From Whitmania pigra (taxonomy: Eukaryota; Annelida; Clitellata; Hirudinida; Haemopidae): 64,000 nucleotides of DNA. This document shows positions 22,996 through 33,981 of this stretch, in pieces. Position numbers and translations under genes: made by a program. The notes under the pieces were generated by a model, which saw nothing but the letters and a program-made list of their open reading frames with translations, searched no databases and was not told the DNA's origin. The stretch's first letter is position 1, and each line of letters begins with the position of its first letter. The stretch lies in assembly GCA_021613335.1 (NCBI GenBank), contig JAJTWR010000251.1:1-64000 (forward strand), read 5' to 3'.

Positions 22996-24999
22996 TGGTA
23001 TCCTTGATCCTAGAAGAACATGGCGGATACTGCCAAACTGGAGATTTGGATCAGAGTCAGGATCCGAAACGATATGACAAGGCAAATGACATGAATAACT
23101 TTATCGTGAAAGGTAACTTGTCTCAGTTGATTTTTGGAACAATTTGAACAATTGATTTTGATTTTATTTATTTTTAATTCCGTATTTAATCATTGACTTG
23201 ATTTGTTTAATTGGCTGCCTTCTGACTGCAATAGTTTGTTATAGCGTTTTGACATTCTAAGATTTATAAGGCACTTTTAATATTAGCTGATTGAAATTCG
23301 AAATTGTTCTTGTGTTGGCAGGACAACATAATTTATTAACCTTAACTGACAAATCAGACAATTCTAATTGTTATTGTAATTATAATTTATTTCAAAGCGT
23401 TCACCTTTCCTTGGGAAATGAATGTCCAAAATACGAAATAGAAACATTTTCCTGAGCCAGAATGATTCGATGATGATAACGATAATGCTAGAATTTTTTG
23501 ATGACGATGACGATCATGAAGATTTTTGAAACTAACAAAATCACTGTTAAACATCTCTCCAGCCATATTCAACGGAAACGGATTGACATCTGATTTAGAA
23601 GTGCAGGAAAGACTGCTGGAAGAGGAGTTGAAGGACAGACAGATGCAATTTAACATGATCAGGTCGAAATTCATCTCGAGGAAGGATCAGGATTTTCCGA
23701 GTGAAATCATCTCCTCCTCCTTCAACGAGTCTCCGCCAGGTGTTGGAAAAAGTGGTAATGATGCTGGAGTTTTTATTCAGGTCGGTGACAAACTGACCAA
23801 ACTCATCGAGGATTTTGACGAACGGTTGAACATGCTCGAAAGATCCAAACAACGACCAGGTATTGGCTTGTTTTAGATGGTGATGATGATGATGATAATG
23901 ACGATGACGACGACGATGATGGCGATGGCAATGATGAAGGTGATGATGATGATGATATTCGAATAAATATCTCAAAACTGATATTATTTAGATCGAATTA
24001 AAAATTATTTTGGTTACTGACTTTTTGATTTATTCTAAATATTCATTTATCAATCAAAAGTTTTTTTTTTTATCATTTATTGGTTTTTTTATTCACCTAT
24101 TTATAATTATTTTAATTTTCTACGCCAGATAAACTTTCATCAATTTGAAGCTTCAGAAGAATCTCAATGCACGACGTCATTTTCAAAATAATTATAATAA
24201 ATCATTACTAGGCAAATATATTTTCAAATTATGGGGAAATATTATTCATAATTTATAGTATATTAAACATTCAATGTAATTTAGCGACAAATAATTCTCA
24301 AAATATTGAATAAATTGAAATTGAACGAGAAAGACCTAAAATTCCCATGAATCTCAAGAAGCTTTTTTTTTTAATTCCGCCATATCCCATCATCTCATCC
24401 TCAATGGTTAATTTAATTACTTAATTAATAAACAGGTATTGATTTGGAAAAGCAAAAATAGTTTTAAAAACCTGATGGGCCCCCAAAAGTTGCCTAACCC
24501 CCTGGGCACTTACCCCCCTGCCACCCCCCTCTGCGGCCTGGCCACATGTGGTCAACTCAGGTAGGCGGCAGATGATTGAATCACATTTAAATCTTGAGAA
24601 AGAAAAACATAAAAACACCAAATTTTATTTTCGAACTACGGCCATCTTGCTCTCACGAACAAGAAGTTGTTGGAAACATTTTCAAAAGGAACGCTTCGTA
24701 ATATCTTCGAAATCGGAGAAGTTTTTTTACTTTCGAGTTAACAAAGACGCTCTTAACTCGACAACTTATGAACTCAAAAATACAAAATCTTAACTATTAA
24801 AAATCCACAGAATTAACATTTCAATTTCCAATTAAATACCGTCAATTAATTAATTAATTAATTTCAAATAGTTTAACATTTGAAGTTGCAACTACAATAT
24901 AATTAAACAGGCAATGTTGATAATTCAAGCGAACGCAAATTACATCCACAAAAGTGCAAGATGCTGGACTATTGTGGAAAAACCGAAGCGATGAATTGA
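22996..24999 (+). CDS. Unrecognised coiled-coil protein, 5' end missing
   Basis: Three exons fit in phase: 22996-23112 (acceptor CATCTCCAG, donor GTAACT), 23563-23859 (acceptor CATCTCTCCAG, donor GTATTG) and a short last exon 24911-24999 (acceptor ATTAAACAG, stop TGA). The visible product is about 166 residues. The middle exon has a heptad-rich, charged stretch (LEVQERLLEEELKDRQMQ) that should form a coiled coil, and a second amphipathic helix (LTKLIEDFDERLNMLE). I recognise no domain. The first exon starts in phase 1 so at least one upstream coding exon is missing. The third exon is the weakest, supported by phase only. Confidence 0.42.
23113..23562 (+). other. Intron of the coiled-coil gene
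   Basis: GT-AG bounded. AT-rich, with no other feature seen. The following intron (23860-24910) carries GAT-rich tracts near 23876-23960 and a hAT-like end near 24460-24545. Confidence 0.35.
24455..24545 (-). mobile_element. hAT-type terminal fragment
   Basis: On the minus strand the sequence starts CAGGCCGCAGAGGGGGG and passes through GC-rich text to a GGGGGCCC block, the layout of one end of a common hAT non-autonomous family. It contrasts sharply with the AT-rich intron around it. The other end is not identified. A related end is seen at 38430-38500. Confidence 0.35.
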
Positions 25000-26845
25000 C
25001 CAAAGAACTGAAATTTTAAATTATTTTAAAATGAACTTACTTCATCAAATTTAAAAACGACTAAAAACATAAAACTCATGGCAAGCGGGAACTAATTGCT
25101 GACCTCGATGAGTTCAAAAACGTGCACCTGTGGAAGCAATTCAGGTCAGATCTGAGGTCAAAAATCAAATCTAACTCGTTCGTGTTCTCGGGTCGATGGA
25201 GAGGGCGGACATGCAAGGTGGGTGGATGGATGGATGAGTGGATATGCAGGTGGGTGATTGGGTGGATAAGAGACCAAAAGTGAACAATATAAACTAGTGA
25301 ACAATGTCAATGATAATTTTGTATCTTTAATGAAGATTGGTACAAAACATACGAAATCACCAGACGACAAACGCAAAACGGGGAAAAGCACCCCATAGAA
25401 ACAGCAACTGGATGTCGAACAGGCCATCGAGGTCCAGTAACAACAACAATAACAACGGAAAAAAAACAACAAAACGATAAATTCAAAAGGGAACGAAAAT
25501 AATCTATCAAAAGGAACACAAACCAAAAATGCACCGTCTTCAATGCCATGAACCAACTTATTCGGTTGAACGTTTGAATGATTGCAGAGGTTGACTGATT
25601 GACTGACTGATTGATTCATAATGTTCTTCTACTCTCGCTGTTAAAAACTCGCTAGCCGAGCCGAGAAGAGAAGCCGTGGGCGAGCGAAGAAGAACGAGAA
25701 AAAGTGTCGTGTCGAATTGAAAGCGTGTCCTCTGTACAAAAAACAAACAAACTGTGTATGCCCCCTCCTAACTAACAAGCCACCCTGGGGAGCTACTGGG
25801 TGGTTGAGAAGGACTATGGAAGGGGATAGGCAAAGTCGAGTTGCTGTCTAAAGTAAGCCTTCTAACGTGCCATTAGCGGAGTTGATGATGATGATGCTGA
25901 TGGTGATGATTATGATAATGATACTGATGATGATGCGCAGTGTCGAATGCTAAAACGCTCGCTCTATAATTATTTTAAGAGCTTCCAGTTAAGGTACTAA
26001 CTACCGACTAATACAGGCAATACGCCGACTTGATGTAATGAAATAAAATAATGAAATAATAATAATAATAATAATAGTAATAATACTAATAACATTAGTA
26101 ATAATGATGATGATGACGATGATAAAAACAATTAATAATTAAAAAGTTGTTTTAGATAGACGAACTGTAATCACGTTGTCAGAAACAAAACAAAAAACTA
26201 GAATGGAGATGGATGTAACAACTATTGGAAATGCTATTTTTAAAGCGGATAACTGACGGCAATCCATGCCCGGTGGATTACCAGCGGCTATTTTTAGCCA
26301 TCGGCACTATCCAATCAACGCTTAACAAAATATCAACAAAACAAAGGGCTGACATTATTGTTTACATTGTTCGGGCACTGGGCATCGTCCGATTATTAAT
26401 ATTTTTAATACCGTCGAATAATTGTTAATAATAGATCTGATGTAATTAGATATTATAATTAAATAACTTATTTCGGTTTAGTAGTTTCAGTTTTAATAAA
26501 CATAACGGAATGTCATAAATAATTTCGAGGTCATAATTTCGAGCGACATTTAAAATTTGCAAGTTTCCAAATCGATTTCGTTATCCTACAACGAAGAATT
26601 AACTCAAGAATTCCAACTAATATTTCCGTCCATCCTTCAATCATTTGATCCACGAACCCATTCATCCGTCCATCCATTCCATTATTCACCCAACTATCTA
26701 ACCATACATACATACATCCATCCATTCCTCCAACGTCCATTCACCCAAGCCGGCGTCTGTTGATTATTTTGCGGATTCGCGCGTCTAACAATACATCTGC
26801 TGATTCTCAGACTCGATTCTGAGAGAAAACCTCGCCGACATGGGG
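25000..26845. other. Spacer with short tandem tracts
   Basis: It holds GGAT-rich sequence near 25215-25250, ATTGACTG tracts near 25593-25618, GAT and AAT microsatellites at 25880-25935 and 26050-26120, and CATCCATT-rich sequence near 26625-26740. An open stretch at about 25084-25143 reading RELIADLDEFKNVHLWKQF looks protein-like and ends at a possible donor, but its acceptor is poor. No gene is called. Confidence 0.35.
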
Positions 26846-29800
26846 TCAGTCGATCAGCAATTCGAAGTGTATGCTACCTGCCTTGTCGTTTTTGTGGTGC
26901 TTAATATTGGCTGCCCAAATCCGGCACCACACCTGGATTAGTATACCATACTTGGGCTTGTCGAATTTGACGAAAGCTATGGGCGTCCTATAGTTGTCTT
27001 GGTTCTTGTAGGGGTAGAAGGAGATAGGGAAGCCTTTAGGAGGTATATATTTCACCGGGCCCATGTTGTCGGAATCCGCCTCGTTCTAATGTGATGAATG
27101 TGCATGAATTTGACTTAAAAAATTGAATATTTAATTTCTTTCCATTAGAATTTACCGATATAAAAACTTTAACATTAGACTAATTAAGGTTACAGAATGC
27201 TCTGGTGAATAAATGAATAGATAAATTAAACGGCGAATGAATGAATGAATGAATGAATGAATGAATGAATTATTTATTCATAACATCTTGCCTCTCCCTC
27301 GCATGATATCCCTATGTACTCAGGGTCTAATCTCTCTCCAAGTTTTTCTTTGGCTTCCTGAGCCAATTTGTTGTCTGGATCGTCCAATTCCGAGCTGTTG
27401 AAGCTTCTGGGAACCCAGCCGAACACCTATTGTAAAAAAATTATTTTAAACTAATAATATAAAATAATTAATTATAATAAAGAATAAAAAAAATATTAGT
27501 AGATAAATACAACATAAATATAACAGTAGATAAATTCTCAAATGATCATCACTTTGTTGATCTTCAATAGGATGCAGGGTGTGCCCTCGTCGTAGGAAAA
27601 GTCCTTCTGAGAGATGCAGTCATCGCCGAACATGCTCCTCCCCACTCTGCACACGTTGCCCTCCTCAGCCATCAACAAGCCGTTCGTGCTTGTCGTACAA
27701 TTGACCACGTTGTCGCCAGCTTGCTTGTAATAAGCTGAAAGAAAAGAGACATTTAAAAACAAATTTGAACAAAACAAAAAACCTTTTATTTTATATTTTT
27801 TATTGGTTATTATAATGAGATGAAATGACTAATCATCAAGATTTGAATTTTCATATTATTAATATTGATAACAGTTATTATTGCTTCAGGAAAGCAGGAG
27901 CTGAGCTGATCGTCAGCTGCCTACCCGCTTGCAATTTAATATTCATGTTATGAATATTCATAAACTTGTAGGAATACATTATCGCTACTCGGCCTTTTCT
28001 GGTTAGACTCGTCGACGACTCCGCAATTGTCGAAAGGTTTTTGACGAACTTGTGGTAAAACTGCACTGATCCCAAAAACGAACGTAATGTCGAGATATTT
28101 GTTGACCTTGACATGTTCGTCAAAGCATCCGCACTTTTCCATTTTTCTATCCCGCTTTTTGAAATAACGAGACTCGGGTATTCAATCGAATCTTTTGCAA
28201 AAATGCACTTGTTTTTATTACATCTCGTAATCGTTGTAATAAAGTTTTCAGATTTTGAAATTTTGAAAATGTTCTTTGGAGCTGGAACCACCGACAAAAA
28301 TGTCGTCGAGATAGACTGCCACTCCTCGTAGATCACAAATCAATCTGTCCATTATTTTTGAAAATAACTTGGAGCTGAAATTATTCCAAAAAGTAGTCTC
28401 GTTTGAAGTAAAATTCCTTATTGTGTCAGCGCGAGTTTCTTCTGACTCATTGGAGCGAGTGTGATTTGGTCGAATGCATCTGCCAAATCAACCTTACTGA
28501 GGTAACGACTTCCTCAAAGTTTTCTCACAAGATCCTCTGGTAGTGGCAATGGGATATCTATGATGAGGTTCCAACTGGGAATTTACGGTCACCGAGTAAT
28601 CACCACAGATTCGAAAATTATCTTTCTTTTCACCTGGTCTCAGACTCTTTCAAATCGGTACTATCGGAGTTCCGTCATTGAAGCGTGTTTGAGCCCAAAT
28701 CCCTTTCTTTATTTCCGCATCGAGAGCCTGATTTAAATCTTCTTGAATTGAAAATGGAAGTGTTCTTGCCTTGACAAAAGTTGTCGGTGCTTCCTGTGCG
28801 AATTTTGCCTCGATTTTTTAACTCAAAATTTTTCAAGCAACCAACTTCTTGCTCGAAACATTCTTTGAAATCGTGGCAAATTTTGTGATATGCTTTTTCG
28901 ACTGTTTTTTAATCAGATTCTTCATCAATCTTTAACACGTGATTGCGTAACAAGTTTGACACGTCGATTTTCAGGTCAACTAGGGCTTTCCTGTCAATAA
29001 TGTTGAGTTTTGGCAACTTGGTGGCATTAAATTCTAGAGGTGCGTTTTGAGATTCTGATGTCGAAACAATCATTTGACAGATTCCTACGTTCGGGATGGA
29101 TTATCCTGTTGCGGAAATATACCTTGTACTGAAAGCTTTTAGACTGGGTTTTTCCCACTTTTCCACACTTCGATTGAGCAGAAGTTATCCCTGTCCAAAT
29201 CGAAAAGAAATTCTGATTTTGCAATTTGTAACGCATGTATAAGAGGGGTGAGGCTTGGGATTGTGTAGATTGAGTTCACTTTTCTCTCTCTCTTTTAACT
29301 GCGCCAATTGTTGAGTCTTTGTAAGAATATTCCAACTCTATAAAGCTGAGCGGAAACTTTATTAGCAGACAAATACTTCGAAACCAAAACGCGACTGAAA
29401 TATATCGCTAATATCTACAAAGTACGTATTCGCCTGCACAATCGTCAAAACTAGAAATCCCTATCGAACTCGAACTTCCCGCCTCTCGATGATTCTTACT
29501 CCTTCCTTTTATATTTCCACATAGAGTCACAAAAATTATTCTTGTTATTGTTGATCTAAATGTTAATTATCTTTTTAATCTATCTTCTTTCAGTCAAGAA
29601 ATGATTTTTGTCATTTAACAATATTACAAATAATATTTTGTCCTTATATATACACATAAATCCTTTTTTAATGATTTTAGAGATAATATTTTTAAATTCG
29701 AAATTTTCATGCTTTTATGTTTCGTAATTTTTTGCACTTAAAATGTTCTGCGAAACTAAAATTTTGAAATTGTTTTCGCTTTTAGATTTAACGTCGAGCT

Positions 29801-30727
29801 CCGGACATTTTTCAATTTCCTTTGGCACCAAGACAAAGCTCAAAGGTTAAAGGTTAACGTTTGAAGTTAAAGTTGAAGCCATTTAATTAATTTAAATTAT
29901 CCTTTAAGTTTAACACTTGTTATTTGTTCTTTTTCGTTCAAACATTGTTTAAATTATCATTTCAATTATTATTAATTTCAATTATTCTGGTTCACATTAG
30001 TTGCTATAAGGAAATGAAACGAATATTCAAAAGATATTGTTAGCAATTATTACAAATTACTATAATGAGATGAAATGAATAATAATGAATAATTATTGGG
30101 GTATTAAAAAGTATATTAACATTAACTATTACATTGAATTCGAAGAATATTCGTGGATTTTTTTATTAAATTTTAACAGAGGAAAAGAAAATTCCACTCA
30201 CAGTGAAGATACTTGTCCATGTCCTCTTTGTATTTCTCGTAGTTGTCCTTGACTCCTTGTCTGAACTTTATCAAGGTTGACTCAATGTTCGGCAATGGAC
30301 GGAATCCCATTCCTGACAGTAAAATATATAATAATAATAAGAATAATAATAATAATAATAAGAATAATAATAATAAGAATAAGAATAAGAAGAAGAAGAA
30401 TAAGAAGAATAAGAAGAATAATAAGAATAAGAATAATAAGAAGAATAATAATAATAATAGAATAATAATAATAAGAATAATAATAATAAGAATAATAATA
30501 ATAAGAATAATAATAATAAGAATAATAATAATAATAAGAATAATAAGAAGAATAATAATAATAAGAATAAGAATAAGAATAAGAAGAATAATAATAAGAA
30601 TAAGAAGAATAAGAAGAAGAAGAAGAATAATAAGAATAAGAAGAATAATAATAAGAATAAGAATAATAAGAAGAATAATAATAATAATAATAAGAATAAT
30701 AATAAGAATAAGAAGAATAATAATAAG

Positions 30728-30787
<60 letters not shown>

Positions 30788-30826
30788 AATAATAAAATAA
30801 TAAGAATAATACTAATAATAATAATA

Positions 30827-30896
<70 letters not shown>

Positions 30897-33800
30897 CAAT
30901 AATCCATCTTCTTCTTATTATTCATATAATTATAGTTATCGTTATTATTATTATCATTAATATTATTAATTTTAATGTTTAAACCAAAATTTCTTTTTTA
31001 AAGAAAATATACTTTATTTTAAAATAAAATTGATGTAATTTTCATCTTTTTTTTTTGATTTTGAATGCAATCGAAATATAATCGATCTTACAATTACCGT
31101 AACTAACGGAATGTTAATCTTTAATAAAATCATTACTATCACATCATCAAGAAATTATGGACGGCATTGCAACAGTATGTCAACTGGGGGACAGTCATAT
31201 CTGACAATCTCCAAAAATAATTAGCTTTCAATTCGGCTATTTTTCCAAAACATCTCTACATATTCTTATCATCCGTCTTATTTTCCACTCAGTTTCAGAT
31301 TTGGGCGCGATAGGGATATGCCACGAGGCAGAGGCTTCCACAACAAAAGAAACCTTTTTGGTTGCCAGGGGGGTGCAACGGGACTGGGGCGGAGGATTGT
31401 GGGCCTCCACCACCATTGCACCGAGATTTACTTCATGCTAAATCTGGCCCTGTTTCTCTCTGTTTCCAGGCGTTGAAACATATTCCAGCAAGCAGAACAT
31501 TCAGAGCTTCTGTAGCAGAAATATTGATCTTTTCCAATCTCTCTCTTTTGTGCCAACGAGGGAGTGTGTCCAATTTTGTTTCATTTTTGATGAGGGTATC
31601 TTCGGCGAATTTTTTTGGTTATTAGATTGTGGTGTAATTATAATGATCTATTATTCATAGTGATGATTAATTGTTTTTAATTAATGTTTTTTTTATTGAT
31701 TGTGTTGTTTTGTTAATGCAACTCTTGTTTTTTTTTGCAACTCTCATTTGTGTTTGAAAATTATTTTTAACTAAACTTGACAATCTTGACAATTGTTCTT
31801 AATAACATCTACAATATAACAAGATAATAATAATTAAAAACTAATCATTTATTCAATCTTTCCATTTTCAGAACCTTCAAAAGTTCAAAGACATTTTTTT
31901 TTGTAATCATGAATCATGGAAGCATCTCTCCCAAACTAACCGCAGGATCACCCATGCGTAACTCACCCATCAACAACTCGCTCCTGCGATAATCTCCAAT
32001 AGTTTCGCTTCTTAGTTCCATGGATTGTCACTTTTAGATCTTATAAAACTGGAAATTTCTCATCAGGAACATCATTGCTTGACGCCCTAGACTGGGTTAA
32101 CTCTGGTGATGTATCCACTTTATGTAGCGCCTTTGATGCTAGGTTTATGGTGTTACATACACTAACTAATATTTCTAATAGTACGATTAATGTCTTCCAT
32201 TTCAGAATTGTAGCTTTGATAATAAGACCCGGGGTTTTGGAGTTTTCTTAGTTTAGAGTTAATCATGTCACAGTCTTGATTACAAAATTACCAGTTTTTC
32301 AATGAGGAGAATAATTTTAAGAGATGACAATTTATTTTTTATTAACTGGATTATTCAAAAAGATTTATCGCTATGACCATTTAATTCAAATGTTTTTTTT
32401 CGCATTGACTTTGAAAACCCTGGAGATAGTCCTAACCAGCCATAAGACAATCCCCAGATTAGAGAATTTTTCAATAAAATATTCCATAAATATCTGCAAA
32501 TCCACTAAAAATCTCAGATAAATAAAACGTCAAGAGTAGCATATAAAGCATTGTTTAGCACAAACGATATTTGAATTTTAAAAAAATCAAACAATTTATC
32601 ATGTAAAATGGGTTGTGATGAAAATTGTTTTTTAAGGGAAACATTTAAAAATTTCATTTTAATTCTGAAATGTTTTCCTTTCTGTGAAAAATGTTCGTAA
32701 AATATGTCGCGCATGTCGCCTTTTATTTTGGATTTTTTTATTCAGTCAGAAATATATCATGATATACAGAGACGTTATCCAATTATATTCAGTCAATTTC
32801 AGTCTTTACATTTGTAGTGCGATTTATATTGTAATCGTAATATTTAAAACATAATATATTAATATTTTATAATAACCTAGTAATTATATTAATTGTTTTT
32901 TTAAATTTATAAACAGGAACAAAAATTGTTAGCTGGCATGAAAACGAGGAAATTGCATTGACCTGGATTGACTTTGAACCTTTTAAATTATTACCAACTA
33001 ATTATTAACAGATAATAATTATTTTTGTTTTATAATAATAATTAATAACTGACAACAACAATTACCGACTAGGCAATGCATACCTGGATTGGCTTTGATG
33101 AGGCTGTACAGGTTCTGCTGTGTGGGTTGCTTAACGTCCAAAGTTTGAAAGAAACCAACCAATAACACAGCAAAAAAGGCTGCCAGGCAGGAGTAGAAAA
33201 TGATGTAAAAGATCCCTATTTTTGCTGCCAGAAAAATAAAGTGGGAAATTACAAAAATCAATGTGCGATTTGCGACTAAATAATTTTCAAAATAAAACAA
33301 AGTAACATTTAATGACAAAGTAACGAAAATAATAACCATTGTTATTGTTATTAAGTATGATGTTAACAATATTATCTTAACGTCTATATATCTGTGGAGT
33401 GAATGATCTATTTGACCTATTTGATCTATCAATAGAAAACGTAATTGCTGCTAATTTGTCCGGCTATTTGTATTTCAAGTTCAACGAAATATTGTTCCAA
33501 AATTATTTATTTGCTAAATATTTATCCACAATTAAAATTGTACGATACAATTGCAGGGCCGCCGAGAGAAAAAGTAGGGGTTCGAGACTTTTCTGGGCCC
33601 CCTTCCACCACTAGTCATATCTAATGTTTATGGGTCTCCTAAACTTTTCTAGGCCCCGGCTGCATCCCTTTCGTGAGGCCTGCACTATTGCTAAATTCTA
33701 CTTGTCAATAATATCTTTAATAAAAGTATAAACGTTACTTACAGCTTCATGTCATTGTATGATATTAAAAAATTCAATTTTGTTCATTATTAGTTATAGT

Positions 33801-33981
33801 TAACAAATAGAATTTCGTCACACCAACCCCAACTGTCCCAAGTCCTGCCCAAAAACTCCTTCTTGGAGGAATTCCAGATGGACTGTGTGGTTCTGTTGAG
33901 CTTGGTTCCGAGGCCTTCTTTTTTCTTCTGAACGTCATTTTGACTCACTTCGTAACAGTCTTCCTTGTTTTTGGAGTCCAT
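26846..33981 (-). CDS. ATP1B: Na+/K+-ATPase beta subunit
   Basis: Six exons, all phases consistent, give 320 residues, the usual family length: 33981-33828, 33224-33084, 30312-30202, 27734-27553, 27426-27292, 27085-26846. The cytoplasmic N-terminus includes the family motif KKEFLGRT. One transmembrane helix follows ([20 protein letters not shown], exon 2), giving a type II membrane protein. The ectodomain keeps six cysteines (NCT, VCR, DCI, PCI, SCE, WCR), matching the three disulfides of the family, plus N-glycosylation sites such as NCT and NSS. The C-terminus ([10 protein letters not shown]) is typical. The beta subunit chaperones the catalytic alpha subunit to the plasma membrane and tunes K+ affinity. 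Exon 5 ends at a GC donor (GAG|GCAAGA); reading through it meets a stop within five codons. Confidence 0.93.
27890..29640 (-). mobile_element. Decayed Gypsy-type LTR retrotransposon in an ATPase beta intron
   Basis: Lying in intron 3 in the same orientation as the host gene. On minus, an LTR-like sequence occupies roughly 29640-29309 and ends ...CTCAACA, followed by TTGGCGCAGT (29308-29298) as a probable primer-binding site. Downstream are reverse-transcriptase fragments: [16 protein letters not shown] (near 28740-28690), [16 protein letters not shown] (near 28500-28450) and the YLDD catalytic block near 28290. Stops and frame changes interrupt every part, and nothing after RT (RNase H, integrase) is recognised, so it is a truncated pseudo-element. 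Confidence 0.75.
30327..30895. repeat. AAT/AAG compound microsatellite, about 570 bp
   Basis: Irregular mixture of AAT and AAG triplets turning into nearly pure AAT after about 30730. It sits in intron 2 of the minus-strand ATPase beta gene and ends only about 14 bp from the exon 3 acceptor at 30313, so on the transcribed sense it is a long TTA/TTC pyrimidine-rich tract directly before the splice site. The long open frames across it are repeat artefacts. Confidence 0.9.
30896..33083 (-). other. Rest of ATPase beta intron 2
   Basis: AT-rich intronic sequence. A GC-richer patch at about 31300-31470 has a short open frame but no splice sites or homology I recognise. Confidence 0.4.
33554..33690. 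mobile_element. hAT-type MITE fragment in ATPase beta intron 1
   Basis: CAGGGCCGCCGAGAG at 33554 is a typical hAT end, followed by TCTGGGCCCCC and further GC-rich text to about 33690. No transposase is seen. Confidence 0.4.

Noticed and set aside
25084..25144. Protein-like stretch RELIADLDEFKNVHLWKQF ending at a possible donor
   Set aside because: No good acceptor and no phase-compatible neighbouring exon was found.
30243..30800. Open frame running from ATPase beta exon 3 (antisense) into poly Asn/Lys/Ile
   Set aside because: It is antisense to a real exon followed by translation of the AAT/AAG microsatellite.
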